Shown here one piece after another: positions 8,897-16,148 of a stretch of DNA of 64,000 bases (position 1 is its first letter; each line of letters starts with the position of its first letter). Source of the DNA: 2-02-FULL-55-14 sp964473365 (GTDB lineage: Bacteria > Bacteroidota > Ignavibacteria > UBA10030); the NCBI GenBank assembly GCA_964473365.1, contig CAYYOV010000002.1, positions 102,117-166,116 of the forward strand, written 5' to 3'. The translations under genes and the position numbers were made by a program. Under the pieces are notes generated by a model. That model was given only the letters and a program-made list of their open reading frames with translations. It was not told the origin of the DNA and made no database searches.

Positions 8897-9499
8897 CTAC
8901 TTGGACAGATTGAGTTGATTGAGATTACGCGGGAAGATCAGCTTCTGCCATGTCACAAGCGAATACGTCGTATCACCCTGGGGCGTGAGGACCGGCTCAG
9001 GACTTGCTACCATGAAATAGACATTGATCCCGCGGATCTTAGCAAGTGTATCGACCTGGTTCGTCGGAACACCGATCCGAACGTTGTTTGAATCGAAGTA
9101 CGAGATCCGAAAGTCGATCAAGCCGAAATTCTGTCGCAGGGCTGTTCCCGCCTGTATACGGAACAGCGGAAAGTCGGTCGGGTTTGGCGTGTTCGCGGAT
9201 TGGGCGATGGTGCCTGTCTGATACCGGTAGAGTGCCGTGTCCATATTGTTCGACACATCCGCCCGATAGTCGATGCGGCGCTCCGCTGCGTAAAAGATCC
9301 GCTGACCGCGTACGTGGTGGCCGATCTTCAGAAAATCGAATTCCACCTGGCGCGCGAGTTCAACGGCATTCCCCTGGGTGATGACCGTGAACGTGTTTTG
9401 ATAGAGAGTGGCGTTGATGTTCGTCTGTACCCGGGCGACTGCCAGGACGAGGACACCAAAGATGATCGCGGAGGCGATATAATCCAGCATTGCCGACAT
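8897..9499 (-). CDS. Pilin-like/PilW-type minor pilus protein (tentative)
   Basis: 200 residues. The first helix MSAMLDYIASAIIFGVLVLAVARV has the single-helix layout of type IV pilin-like proteins and continues into an amphipathic stretch (TLYQNTFTVITQGNAVELAR), as in the pilin alpha1 spine. No standard leader peptidase site is visible. The C-terminal part is a small globular domain with FPLFRIQAGTALRQNFGLIDFRISYFDSNN, a pattern also seen in PilW-like proteins. It is the middle gene of the three-gene minus operon. Homology is too weak to name by sequence alone. Confidence 0.55.
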   Translation of the reverse strand: MSAMLDYIASAIIFGVLVLAVARVQTNINATLYQNTFTVITQGNAVELARQVEFDFLKIGHHVRGQRIFYAAERRIDYRADVSNNMDTALYRYQTGTIAQSANTPNPTDFPLFRIQAGTALRQNFGLIDFRISYFDSNNVRIGVPTNQVDTLAKIRGINVYFMVASPEPVLTPQGDTTYSLVTWQKLIFPRNLNQLNLSK

Positions 9500-9571
9500 G
9501 AAGAACCTCGCCTAGGGCCGTTCAGGATGGTCGATCGTGATCACGTAATCCGGGACTTTGCCAGACAGACA

Positions 9572-10123
9572 CTAATAGTACTTTCGGTAGACGGCGATAT
9601 CATGCATCCGGTAGGGAATGACGTTCCCCGCGTCGTCCTTGATCATCGAAAAGTTCTGCACGTTGACCATGATCCGCTTGTGCCACGTCTGGCTGGTTTG
9701 CACGGTCAAGTTGTCCTCGTGGACATACTCGATCGAATCCCGGACGATGAACCATCCGAGCCGTGGATTCCACACCCAACGGACGTATCCGTGATAGTCG
9801 TCGACGTCGTCAAATCGCCATTGGGAACGGAAGACTCCTGTTCGGGATGAATCGGGTGGAGTGATCGTCTCGCCACCGTCTGGCCCGAACGAGCCGCGGG
9901 ATGTCATCCCAGCATTCGTGAATACGCGTCGATTGTTTGTCGTGTTTTCGTCGAAGCTCTTCGTGAGCACTTCGTCGAGCATTGACTGAGCGTACGACAA
10001 GGCGTTCAGGTTCGCCTCCATTTCAAGGCCCATGTTCGAGGTCTGAATGATCGTGGCGTTGACCGCTAGCGTCAGTGTCGAGAGGAGCGTGAACGCGCCG
10101 ATCGTGAGCATCGCTTGTCCCAT
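9572..10123 (-). CDS. Pilin-like/PilV-type minor pilus protein (tentative)
   Basis: 183 residues, first gene of the minus-strand operon, with an AGGAGT ribosome site nine bases before the ATG at 10123. The N-terminus MGQAMLTIGAFTLLSTLTLAVNATI is a hydrophobic helix that runs into NMGLEMEANLNALSYAQSMLDEVL, the kind of long alpha1 helix used by PilV/GspI-like proteins. The C-terminal half has WRFDDVDDYHGYVRWVWNP and an IMVNVQNFS strand typical of minor pilins. A canonical GFTLxE prepilin motif is missing, so either the leader is degenerate or processing differs. Context with PilC, PilB, PilT and PilQ supports a pilus role. Confidence 0.55.
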   Translation of the reverse strand: MGQAMLTIGAFTLLSTLTLAVNATIIQTSNMGLEMEANLNALSYAQSMLDEVLTKSFDENTTNNRRVFTNAGMTSRGSFGPDGGETITPPDSSRTGVFRSQWRFDDVDDYHGYVRWVWNPRLGWFIVRDSIEYVHEDNLTVQTSQTWHKRIMVNVQNFSMIKDDAGNVIPYRMHDIAVYRKYY

Positions 10124-10429
10124 GGTGAACGTACTCCTGCTGGAATACCCATTCGTTGAATGACGGGGTTGCTACCTCCGACCCAGAACACGTTAGCGGT
10201 TCCGGGTCCCCGGCCCTATGTGCCATATCACAGTTTCGTACGCGGCTATGACCGATCTTCGCAAGCCGTGAGACGACCCACCGGGCCACAACGGGTGGCG
10301 TGAGGCACAACTCTTTGTTGACTCCGGCCGGAGCGAAGGAGGTTTTCGACCTTGGCCTGAAATCCCGTTGACCGGTTATCTATTGATGCAACAATCCGTC
10401 CACAAACGCAAAAGGCAAATCAGCCGAAT

Positions 10430-10443
10430 TTCGAAGCTTCGAA
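10430..10443. repeat. 14-bp perfect palindrome, possible operator
   Basis: TTCGAAGCTTCGAA reads the same on both strands and lies in the AT-rich part of the divergent pilus intergenic region. A few palindromes of this length are expected by chance in a window this size; only its location makes it worth noting. Confidence 0.25.
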
Positions 10444-10617
10444 TGGTGAAGCCTGTATCGATTTGGTCCTGGGTGCTCAATTATGGGTAATAATGACACA
10501 CCAGACCAAACGCCCCCACTGGCTGGCGCCAAGAATGTACGAAAACCTGCGGCCGAAACACAATATGATGTTGTAGCAGAAGATGGTGGAAAGAGCGCAA
10601 CAAAGACTTTAAGCAAG

Positions 10618-10646
10618 TTGCAATTTACTGTGGCCTTCCGTATACT
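10618..10646 (+). promoter_or_regulatory. Candidate promoter of the pilT-pilMN-pilOP-pilQ operon
   Basis: TTGCAA (10618-10623), 17-bp spacer, TATACT (10641-10646). Predicted start near 10653, about 55 bp before the first ATG of the PilT-type gene. It matches the spacing of the promoters at 4487 and 32018. Confidence 0.55.
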
Positions 10647-10707
10647 CTACCGACTTAGTGGAGAAGAGACGGCTCGTACGAACAATACCTAAGACTCCAG
10701 AGTCCGC

Positions 10708-12015
10708 ATGCCCCCAACTTCGCCACCGCCAGCGCCAATGTCCAGACCGGGCAATGCTGCTGCTGCCGAGTTGTCTCCCGTTATTCTTGAAGGCCACAAG
10801 GTCCTGAAGGAAGTGGCGGCCACGTTGCCGCAGACCGTCACTGGCCTTGAGCGTCAGATGATGATTGGCGATACCTTGTCGCGCGTCGATGAGACGTCGA
10901 AGATGAAGCTTCTGACGCTGATGAACCATCTTCTGTCAAAGATGTTCACGATCAATGCGTCAGACATCGACATGGGAGGCTATGGGTCCCAAGGATTTAT
11001 TTGGTACCGGATCTATGGGTCAAAGAAGCCTGATCCGACGCTCGGGAAATACAGTCCCGACGAGATGAATGTTCTCGTCCAGAGCGTTATTGGAGACCGT
11101 CAGCGCACGTTCCTCTACGAGAATCGGAACCTCGACTTCTCTCATATGCTGTACCTCGAGGGGGGTGAGTTCCGACGGTTCCGAGCCGACGCCTACTTCG
11201 ACCTGGATCAGCTTGCGCTGAACATGAGGGCCATCAACAATACTGTCCGGCCCTACAAATTGCTCGAGCTCCATCCGAGCGTGACGAAGATGGTCAGTCT
11301 GGCGCAGACGAAGGAAGGGCTCTGTCTTGTCACGGGCATCACAGGCTCCGGCAAGAGCTCGACGCTGGACGCCATCATCGATGCGAACAACCATTCCGTC
11401 GACGGCCACATCGTCATCATTGCGTCGCCGATCGAGTACGTGCACCGCTCCGATCGATGCATCATTCGTCACCGGGAGGTCGGGCGAGACGTCTTGTCGT
11501 TCAAGGAAGGGGCCATTCAGGCCCTGCGGCAGGATCCTGACATCATCATGCTCGGCGAATTGCGCGATCCTGAGACAATCATGACGGCGCTCGAGATCAC
11601 GGACTCGGGCCATAAGGTCTTCTCGACGCTTCACACCGCCTCGGCCGTGGAAAGTATCGACCGGATCATCGGTGAAATTCCCCCCATCGAGCAGGAGCGC
11701 GTCCGGAATCGCCTGGGCGAAACGTTGCGGGCCGTGATCTCCCAAAAGCTCGTTCCCAGCCTCGACGGCAAGCGCGTCCTGGCGAAGGAGATCATGATCG
11801 CCACGCCGTCGGTCAGGGCCGCGATCAAGAACAACAACACGACCGAGATCTATCAGATGATCTCTGAAGGTCTCGAGCAGGGGATGAATACGATGGAGCA
11901 GGATCTGAAACGCCTCTATCTGGCGAAGAAGATCTCGCTCGAGAACGCGATCAACTACGCCAACAACAAGCGTCGTCTACAGCAGTTGCTGCAGATCACT
12001 CCGTCGGACAACTAG
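10708..12015 (+). CDS. pilT: Twitching-motility retraction ATPase, PilT/PilU family
   Basis: 435 residues. The core has Walker A GITGSGKSS near residue 209, an Asp box (ASPIEYVH), Walker B DPDIIMLGELRDPETI and a His box GHKVFSTLHTASA. There is no zinc tetracysteine, which separates PilT/PilU from PilB. The C-terminal region ends in EGLEQGMNTMEQDLKRLYL, similar to the PilT tail with its multi-Gln/Met segment, and is rather longer than in classical PilT (~345 residues). The ~50-residue N-terminal extension is Pro/Ala rich; translation could begin at the second ATG (10738). It probably powers retraction of the pilus built by the PilB-type ATPase and heads the operon with the alignment complex and secretin. 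Confidence 0.88.
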   Translation: MPPTSPPPAPMSRPGNAAAAELSPVILEGHKVLKEVAATLPQTVTGLERQMMIGDTLSRVDETSKMKLLTLMNHLLSKMFTINASDIDMGGYGSQGFIWYRIYGSKKPDPTLGKYSPDEMNVLVQSVIGDRQRTFLYENRNLDFSHMLYLEGGEFRRFRADAYFDLDQLALNMRAINNTVRPYKLLELHPSVTKMVSLAQTKEGLCLVTGITGSGKSSTLDAIIDANNHSVDGHIVIIASPIEYVHRSDRCIIRHREVGRDVLSFKEGAIQALRQDPDIIMLGELRDPETIMTALEITDSGHKVFSTLHTASAVESIDRIIGEIPPIEQERVRNRLGETLRAVISQKLVPSLDGKRVLAKEIMIATPSVRAAIKNNNTTEIYQMISEGLEQGMNTMEQDLKRLYLAKKISLENAINYANNKRRLQQLLQITPSDN

Positions 12016-12138
12016 CTCCGCGGACGAACCACCCGGCCGCAGTCAGACGGTGGCCGGATGCCGCACATCGTTACCCCGCCGCTGACAGGCAGGCGGGTTG
12101 CTCCAGCGATCCACCACGTCGGAGACACCGGACCCCGT

Positions 12139-13749
12139 ATGACTATCCAAAAAGGTGATGGAAAGACCGCCGTCTCGCTGTTCGTCGACGGTCTGTCGCT
12201 GAAGTTCATTCAGCTCTCCTTGAAGGGTGGGAAGGTCGTTCTGCGCGATTTCAAGACCGTCGCGCTCGTGAAGAAGTTCGAGGAGAAGGAGCTCGCCGCC
12301 GAGAACGAGGAGTCGGGGGGGTTCGGCGAGACTCCCGCGCCTGGCGACGCCTTTGGAGGCGGCGCGGCAACACTCGATGGGGGACAAGAAGAGGAGGCGA
12401 ACTCCAATTCTACTGTCCTCTTGGGTCTGCTATCCGATCTTGGGGCGAGATTTTCGCTCAACTATGCGCTCTCCGAGCCTGCAGTCACCTACCAGGAATT
12501 CGAATCGGACTTTGGCCTGAAGGGGACGGCGCTCCGCAAGCGGATCATCGAAGAACTGGCAACGTCTCGTGCCACACCGCCGGTGATGGACTCATTCGCG
12601 GTGATCCCACACGCCAACGGCGGGATCCTGACGGTGATCCGCGAGGACGGGCTGAACCTGTACGACCTGCTGACCGAGATCAAGAGTTTCCTCGGCAACC
12701 GGGCACCGAACCTGGAGTACATCGACAGCGCTGACGTGGCCCTCATTGAGATGATCCGGACGGGCTACGAGGTCCAGGACGAAGAGGTGACGGTCGTTGT
12801 GTACGTCGGCCACGATTTCAGCCGCATCATCTTCATGCAGGGCAAGGAATATCTCCACTTCGCCCCGATCATCAGCGAAGGGCACGAATCGCCGAATCTG
12901 GAGAACACGCTCTACTCGCGCATCCTGCTCGAACAGGACAATATCGCCCTCGCCCGGATGGACCGCATTATCCTGGCGGGTGAGGCGCACAAGGTGAACC
13001 TGCTCGAATCTTTGGCTCCGCAATTCTCCTCCGCACAGGTCGAGTACGCGCATATCCCCGACGTCGACCTGACACCGTTCGACGGATCGGTGGGCGAGGC
13101 GCTGTCGGAATATGCCATTCCGATCATGAATGCCTGGAAGGCGCTGGAGCCCAAGCGGAAGACCTTCTATTCTACGAACCTGATCCCGGGCGCGATCATC
13201 GAGGCCCAGAAGGTCTTCAAGCTGGCCTGGCACGGCTGGGTTACGGCGCTGGGCATCATCGCGGCGATCGTTTTCTTTTACAATGCGATCCTCGAGCAGA
13301 GCGTCGATATTCGCCGGGCGAAAGAAGAACTCGCGCAGAAGCAGCTTCGCCTGGCCGACCTCGACCTGTTCAGGTCCCGAAAGGACGTGCTCCAAGGCGA
13401 TATCAACCGGTACATCAACGCGACGACGACGTACGACTCGATCGCGCCAGGCGGTGACCGCTGGAGCCGGATCCTCCACTATGTCGCAACGAGCGTCGAG
13501 GATCTGAACTCCATGTGGATCTACAATATGCGGCCCGATCCACAGAACAAATCGATCATCATCCTCTCCGGTCGCTCGATCTACCGAACGCGGATTCCGC
13601 GCATCGCCAGCATCTTCGAGAAGGCCACACTGCGCGAGGTGCGGACGACAACGGTCCGGAACAAGATCGTGTATGAATTCGACATCGTCATCGAGCGGGT
13701 CGACAAACATGATATTCCCGAGCGGCCGTACGACGCCGCCCGGCGATAA
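12139..13749 (+). CDS. PilM-PilN fusion, type IV pilus alignment complex protein
   Basis: About 536 residues from the ATG at 12139; an upstream in-frame ATG at 12058 would add 27 residues of unlikely composition. Residues ~1-360 are cytoplasmic and contain an actin-like pattern (VTVVVYVGHDFSRIIFMQGKEYLHF, a beta-turn phosphate-loop-like stretch) as in PilM. One transmembrane helix follows (GWVTALGIIAAIVFFYNAIL). After it come a coiled coil (RRAKEELAQKQLRLADLDLF) and a PilN-like ferredoxin-fold domain (RIASIFEKATLREVRTTTVR). The fused order parallels GspL of type II secretion. Residues ~55-95 are an acidic, Gly-rich linker. Neighbours PilO and PilQ support the role. Confidence 0.78.
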   Translation: MTIQKGDGKTAVSLFVDGLSLKFIQLSLKGGKVVLRDFKTVALVKKFEEKELAAENEESGGFGETPAPGDAFGGGAATLDGGQEEEANSNSTVLLGLLSDLGARFSLNYALSEPAVTYQEFESDFGLKGTALRKRIIEELATSRATPPVMDSFAVIPHANGGILTVIREDGLNLYDLLTEIKSFLGNRAPNLEYIDSADVALIEMIRTGYEVQDEEVTVVVYVGHDFSRIIFMQGKEYLHFAPIISEGHESPNLENTLYSRILLEQDNIALARMDRIILAGEAHKVNLLESLAPQFSSAQVEYAHIPDVDLTPFDGSVGEALSEYAIPIMNAWKALEPKRKTFYSTNLIPGAIIEAQKVFKLAWHGWVTALGIIAAIVFFYNAILEQSVDIRRAKEELAQKQLRLADLDLFRSRKDVLQGDINRYINATTTYDSIAPGGDRWSRILHYVATSVEDLNSMWIYNMRPDPQNKSIIILSGRSIYRTRIPRIASIFEKATLREVRTTTVRNKIVYEFDIVIERVDKHDIPERPYDAARR

Positions 13750-13766
13750 CCAACTGCGGAGGCCTC

Positions 13767-14663
13767 GTGACCTATAAGATCCGCAATACGATCGCACTTG
13801 CCGTGGTCCTGCTGCTCTTCAGCGGTGGCGGTGCTTTCTGGTACTACTACTGGCAGCCGCGCGAGCTGAAAGCGCTCGTCAAGCAGATCCAGGCGATCGA
13901 CAAGGAGCTCGACAATCTTCCGATCCTGACGGAAGAGGTCCAGCGGCTGACGGTACAATTCCAGGACGTGAAGCGCCGGTACGATTCCCGGAGCAAAGAG
14001 ATCCCCGAGTTCGACGTCTCCTCACAAACTTACGGCTATATGAGCCGGGGCATCGACGTTGCCGGGTTCCTGAAGTTTGATATGAAGTTTCTCGGAACGC
14101 AGGAAAGCCCCGGTTACGGATTCAACGCCTACAGGCTCGAGCAAGGGGAGGCCCAGTTCGACAACCTGTACCGCTTCGTCTACTTCCTGGAGAACGGCCG
14201 GCGGCTCTACAAGATCTCGACGCTCGCGCTTGAGTACAAGGATGCGGTCGATTCTGAGACGAAGGAAACGAAGAAATGGATCGCATTCGACATGGAGCTC
14301 CATGCGTACTACGTGCGGGGCATTCCGGAGCTCGGTTCGTCGCTTGCGGCCCGCAGTTTGACCGTGGTACCGGCGCCATTTGACCCGTTCGATCCGCTCA
14401 TCGTGCCGACGATCGCGGCGGAGGCGCCAATGGGCGAACTGAACCCGCGCAACGTCGAGATCAAGGCGGTCCTGCCGGGCAAAGCATTTGTGTTGTATGA
14501 GAACGAGCTTATCGTCCTGCAGCTCGGCGATCGCGTATGGCGCGGCGCCGTCAGCGCGATCGACCCGCGGACCAGCTCGGTGGAATTCACGCTCAACGAA
14601 GGTGGCGTGATCACGAAGGTGTCCAAGCAGATCCAATTTGACCGTCGAAGGAGGCTCCGGTGA
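13767..14663 (+). CDS. PilO-like protein with PilP-like C-terminal segment
   Basis: 298 residues with a GTG start at 13767 preceded by CGGAGG at 13757-13762. It has one N-terminal transmembrane helix (IALAVVLLLFSGGGAFWYYYW), then a coiled coil (LKALVKQIQAIDKELDNLP) and a periplasmic PilO-type domain (GGRRLYKISTLALEYKDA-like strands). The last ~80 residues after GELNPRNVEIKAVLPGKAF resemble the PilP beta domain (LYENELIVLQLGDRVWRGAV) that contacts the secretin, although no separate lipobox protein is present. So one polypeptide may serve as both PilO and PilP. It ends overlapping the secretin start by four bases, which implies translational coupling. Confidence 0.7.
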   Translation: MTYKIRNTIALAVVLLLFSGGGAFWYYYWQPRELKALVKQIQAIDKELDNLPILTEEVQRLTVQFQDVKRRYDSRSKEIPEFDVSSQTYGYMSRGIDVAGFLKFDMKFLGTQESPGYGFNAYRLEQGEAQFDNLYRFVYFLENGRRLYKISTLALEYKDAVDSETKETKKWIAFDMELHAYYVRGIPELGSSLAARSLTVVPAPFDPFDPLIVPTIAAEAPMGELNPRNVEIKAVLPGKAFVLYENELIVLQLGDRVWRGAVSAIDPRTSSVEFTLNEGGVITKVSKQIQFDRRRRLR

Positions 14664-15973
14664 ACCTCAAACGTGGAATGACCCTGTTGCTCATCGCCGT
14701 GCTGATGTCGGTGTCGGCGTTGGCCCAAACCGAGTCCCAGCTGCGACGCGCAGCCCAAGGGAAATCGGGAGCGGCTCCCGACGAGATCGTCTCGTTCCGT
14801 GCGGATGTACCGTATTCGCAGGCGATCAAATCGCTCGGAGATCTCTGGAAGACAAAGGGCGGGAAGATCGTCATCGACCGGTCGGGCACCAAAGAAGGGG
14901 ACAAATCGATCGGCGTGAATATCGAGGCGATGTACTGGAAGGACGCCTTCGAGCTCATCCTGCGCTCGAACAAGCTCTGGTACAACCAGTATGAAGAGCA
15001 CGTCGAAGTGGTTCCGATGGAGGAGGCCGGCAGGTCGGCCCAGGTTGACACGAAGACAGTCGAGCAGGCCAAGACGGGAGGCGCTCCTGTGACGACCCCC
15101 ACAGCGAGCCAGATGCCGATGAACGAACTTCCGATGAAGGTCGACTCGGCCGAGTACTACTTCAAGGATCGAGAGATCACGATCTCCAGCGTGTTCTTCG
15201 AGGTAGACCGGACAAAGCTGGCTCAGACCGGCATCGGCTTTTCCATCTTCCGGGGCAAAGGTCTCAACCTCGGCGTCGAGTTCAGCGGAGCGGACCGGAT
15301 CACGACACCGATCCTCAATGCGACGGTCAGTCCGCGCGACAAGCGGCTGGCGGTGGACGTCGATGCGGCCCTACGCGTCTTCGAAAGCGAGCAGCTCGGC
15401 GAAGTGATCGCTCGTCCCCAGATCACGGTACGGAACGGCACATCGTCGAAGCTTCAGAGTGGCCAGAATTTTTCGGTGCAGTTGCGCGATTTTTCGGGCA
15501 ACGTCGTCAACCAGTTCTACGAGACGGGCACGATCCTGACGGTCACGCCCAAGGTCTGGAAATTCCAAGAGAAGGAATTCATCAGCCTTAACTACAAGAT
15601 CGAACGCAGCACGCTCCTCCCGTCAGCGACCACCATCCTGATCAACAAGACGGAGGCGAGCGGGACTCTCATGCTGCTGGACGGGGAAGAGGCGTACGTC
15701 GGTGGCCTGTACTCGACCGACGAATCGGTTACGCGCGAAGGTGTGCCGGTGCTCAAGGACCTGCCGTGGTGGGTGCTCGGTCTGCGTTACTTGTTCGGCT
15801 TCGATGCAACCAGCTACAAGAAGAAGGAGCTCGTCGTCCTCATGCGCGCGCAGATGGTGCCGCTGCTCGAGGACCGGCTCAAGGCGGCCCCGGTGCAGCA
15901 GGGGTTGGACAACGTCCTGAAGGACATGAACCAGGACCTCCAGAAGCGGACGACACAAAAGAAGGTCCAGTAG
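14660..15973 (+). CDS. pilQ: Type IV pilus secretin, PilQ/GspD family
   Basis: 437 residues, GTG start at 14660 with GAAGGAGG at 14647-14654. It has a signal peptide (LLLIAVLMSVSALAQ), then an STN/N0-like domain (VSFRADVPYSQAIKSLGDLW, DAFELILRSNKLWYNQYEEHVEVV). A single secretin domain follows, with the diagnostic late segment LDGEEAYVGGLYSTDESVTREGVPVLKDLPW and LRYLFGF. It is short for PilQ (usually 600-700 residues): there are no AMIN domains and few N domains. It should form the outer-membrane pore of the pilus or pseudopilus machine. Last gene of the pilT operon, followed by the inverted repeat at 15998-16083. Confidence 0.9.
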   Translation: MNLKRGMTLLLIAVLMSVSALAQTESQLRRAAQGKSGAAPDEIVSFRADVPYSQAIKSLGDLWKTKGGKIVIDRSGTKEGDKSIGVNIEAMYWKDAFELILRSNKLWYNQYEEHVEVVPMEEAGRSAQVDTKTVEQAKTGGAPVTTPTASQMPMNELPMKVDSAEYYFKDREITISSVFFEVDRTKLAQTGIGFSIFRGKGLNLGVEFSGADRITTPILNATVSPRDKRLAVDVDAALRVFESEQLGEVIARPQITVRNGTSSKLQSGQNFSVQLRDFSGNVVNQFYETGTILTVTPKVWKFQEKEFISLNYKIERSTLLPSATTILINKTEASGTLMLLDGEEAYVGGLYSTDESVTREGVPVLKDLPWWVLGLRYLFGFDATSYKKKELVVLMRAQMVPLLEDRLKAAPVQQGLDNVLKDMNQDLQKRTTQKKVQ

Positions 15974-15997
15974 CCCCCGAAAGGGTTCGCGATACAT

Positions 15998-16099
15998 CCA
16001 CGAAGGTCACGAGGCACACGAGGTCGGTTCGGTCTTCAGACGAGGACACAGGTCGCATTCGTGTCGCTTCGTGCGCTTTGTGGATTTTGTTTCTTGTTC
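15998..16099 (+). terminator. Large imperfect inverted repeat and T-rich tail after pilQ
   Basis: Left arm 15998-16023 contains CCACGAAGGTCACGAGG; right arm 16058-16083 contains TTCGTGTCGCTTCGTG and pairs with it over about 25 bases with a few mismatches. The T-rich stretch ATTTTGTTTCTTG follows. It could terminate the pilus operon before the Ig-repeat gene. The CACGAAGG-type repeat is a word seen between genes of many environmental bacterial genomes, so it may also be a dispersed intergenic element. Confidence 0.5.
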
Positions 16100-16148
16100 T
16101 GAGCCAGTTCGAGCTGGCATTCAATGAGATCGGTCACGGGAGGATGGT

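Larger units (their letters stand above)
10124..10707. other. Long divergent intergenic region between the pilin-like operon and pilT
   Basis: About 580 bp with no convincing gene. The right half (roughly 10380-10700) is clearly more AT-rich than the surrounding coding DNA. It holds the palindromes at 10322-10333 (CTCCGGCCGGAG) and 10430-10443 and the promoter at 10618-10646. A 69-codon frame (10483-10692) overlaps the promoter, has no ribosome site and is not annotated as a gene. The region must carry the start signals for both operons. Confidence 0.6.

Noticed and set aside
10380..10500. Possible c-di-GMP-I riboswitch
   Set aside because: Fragments resembling GGCAAACC and GCAAAGCC are present, but the paired stems and tetraloop/receptor cannot be drawn.
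10483..10692. 69-codon plus-strand frame before pilT
   Set aside because: No ribosome site and it overlaps the TTGCAA-N17-TATACT promoter; no recognisable protein pattern.
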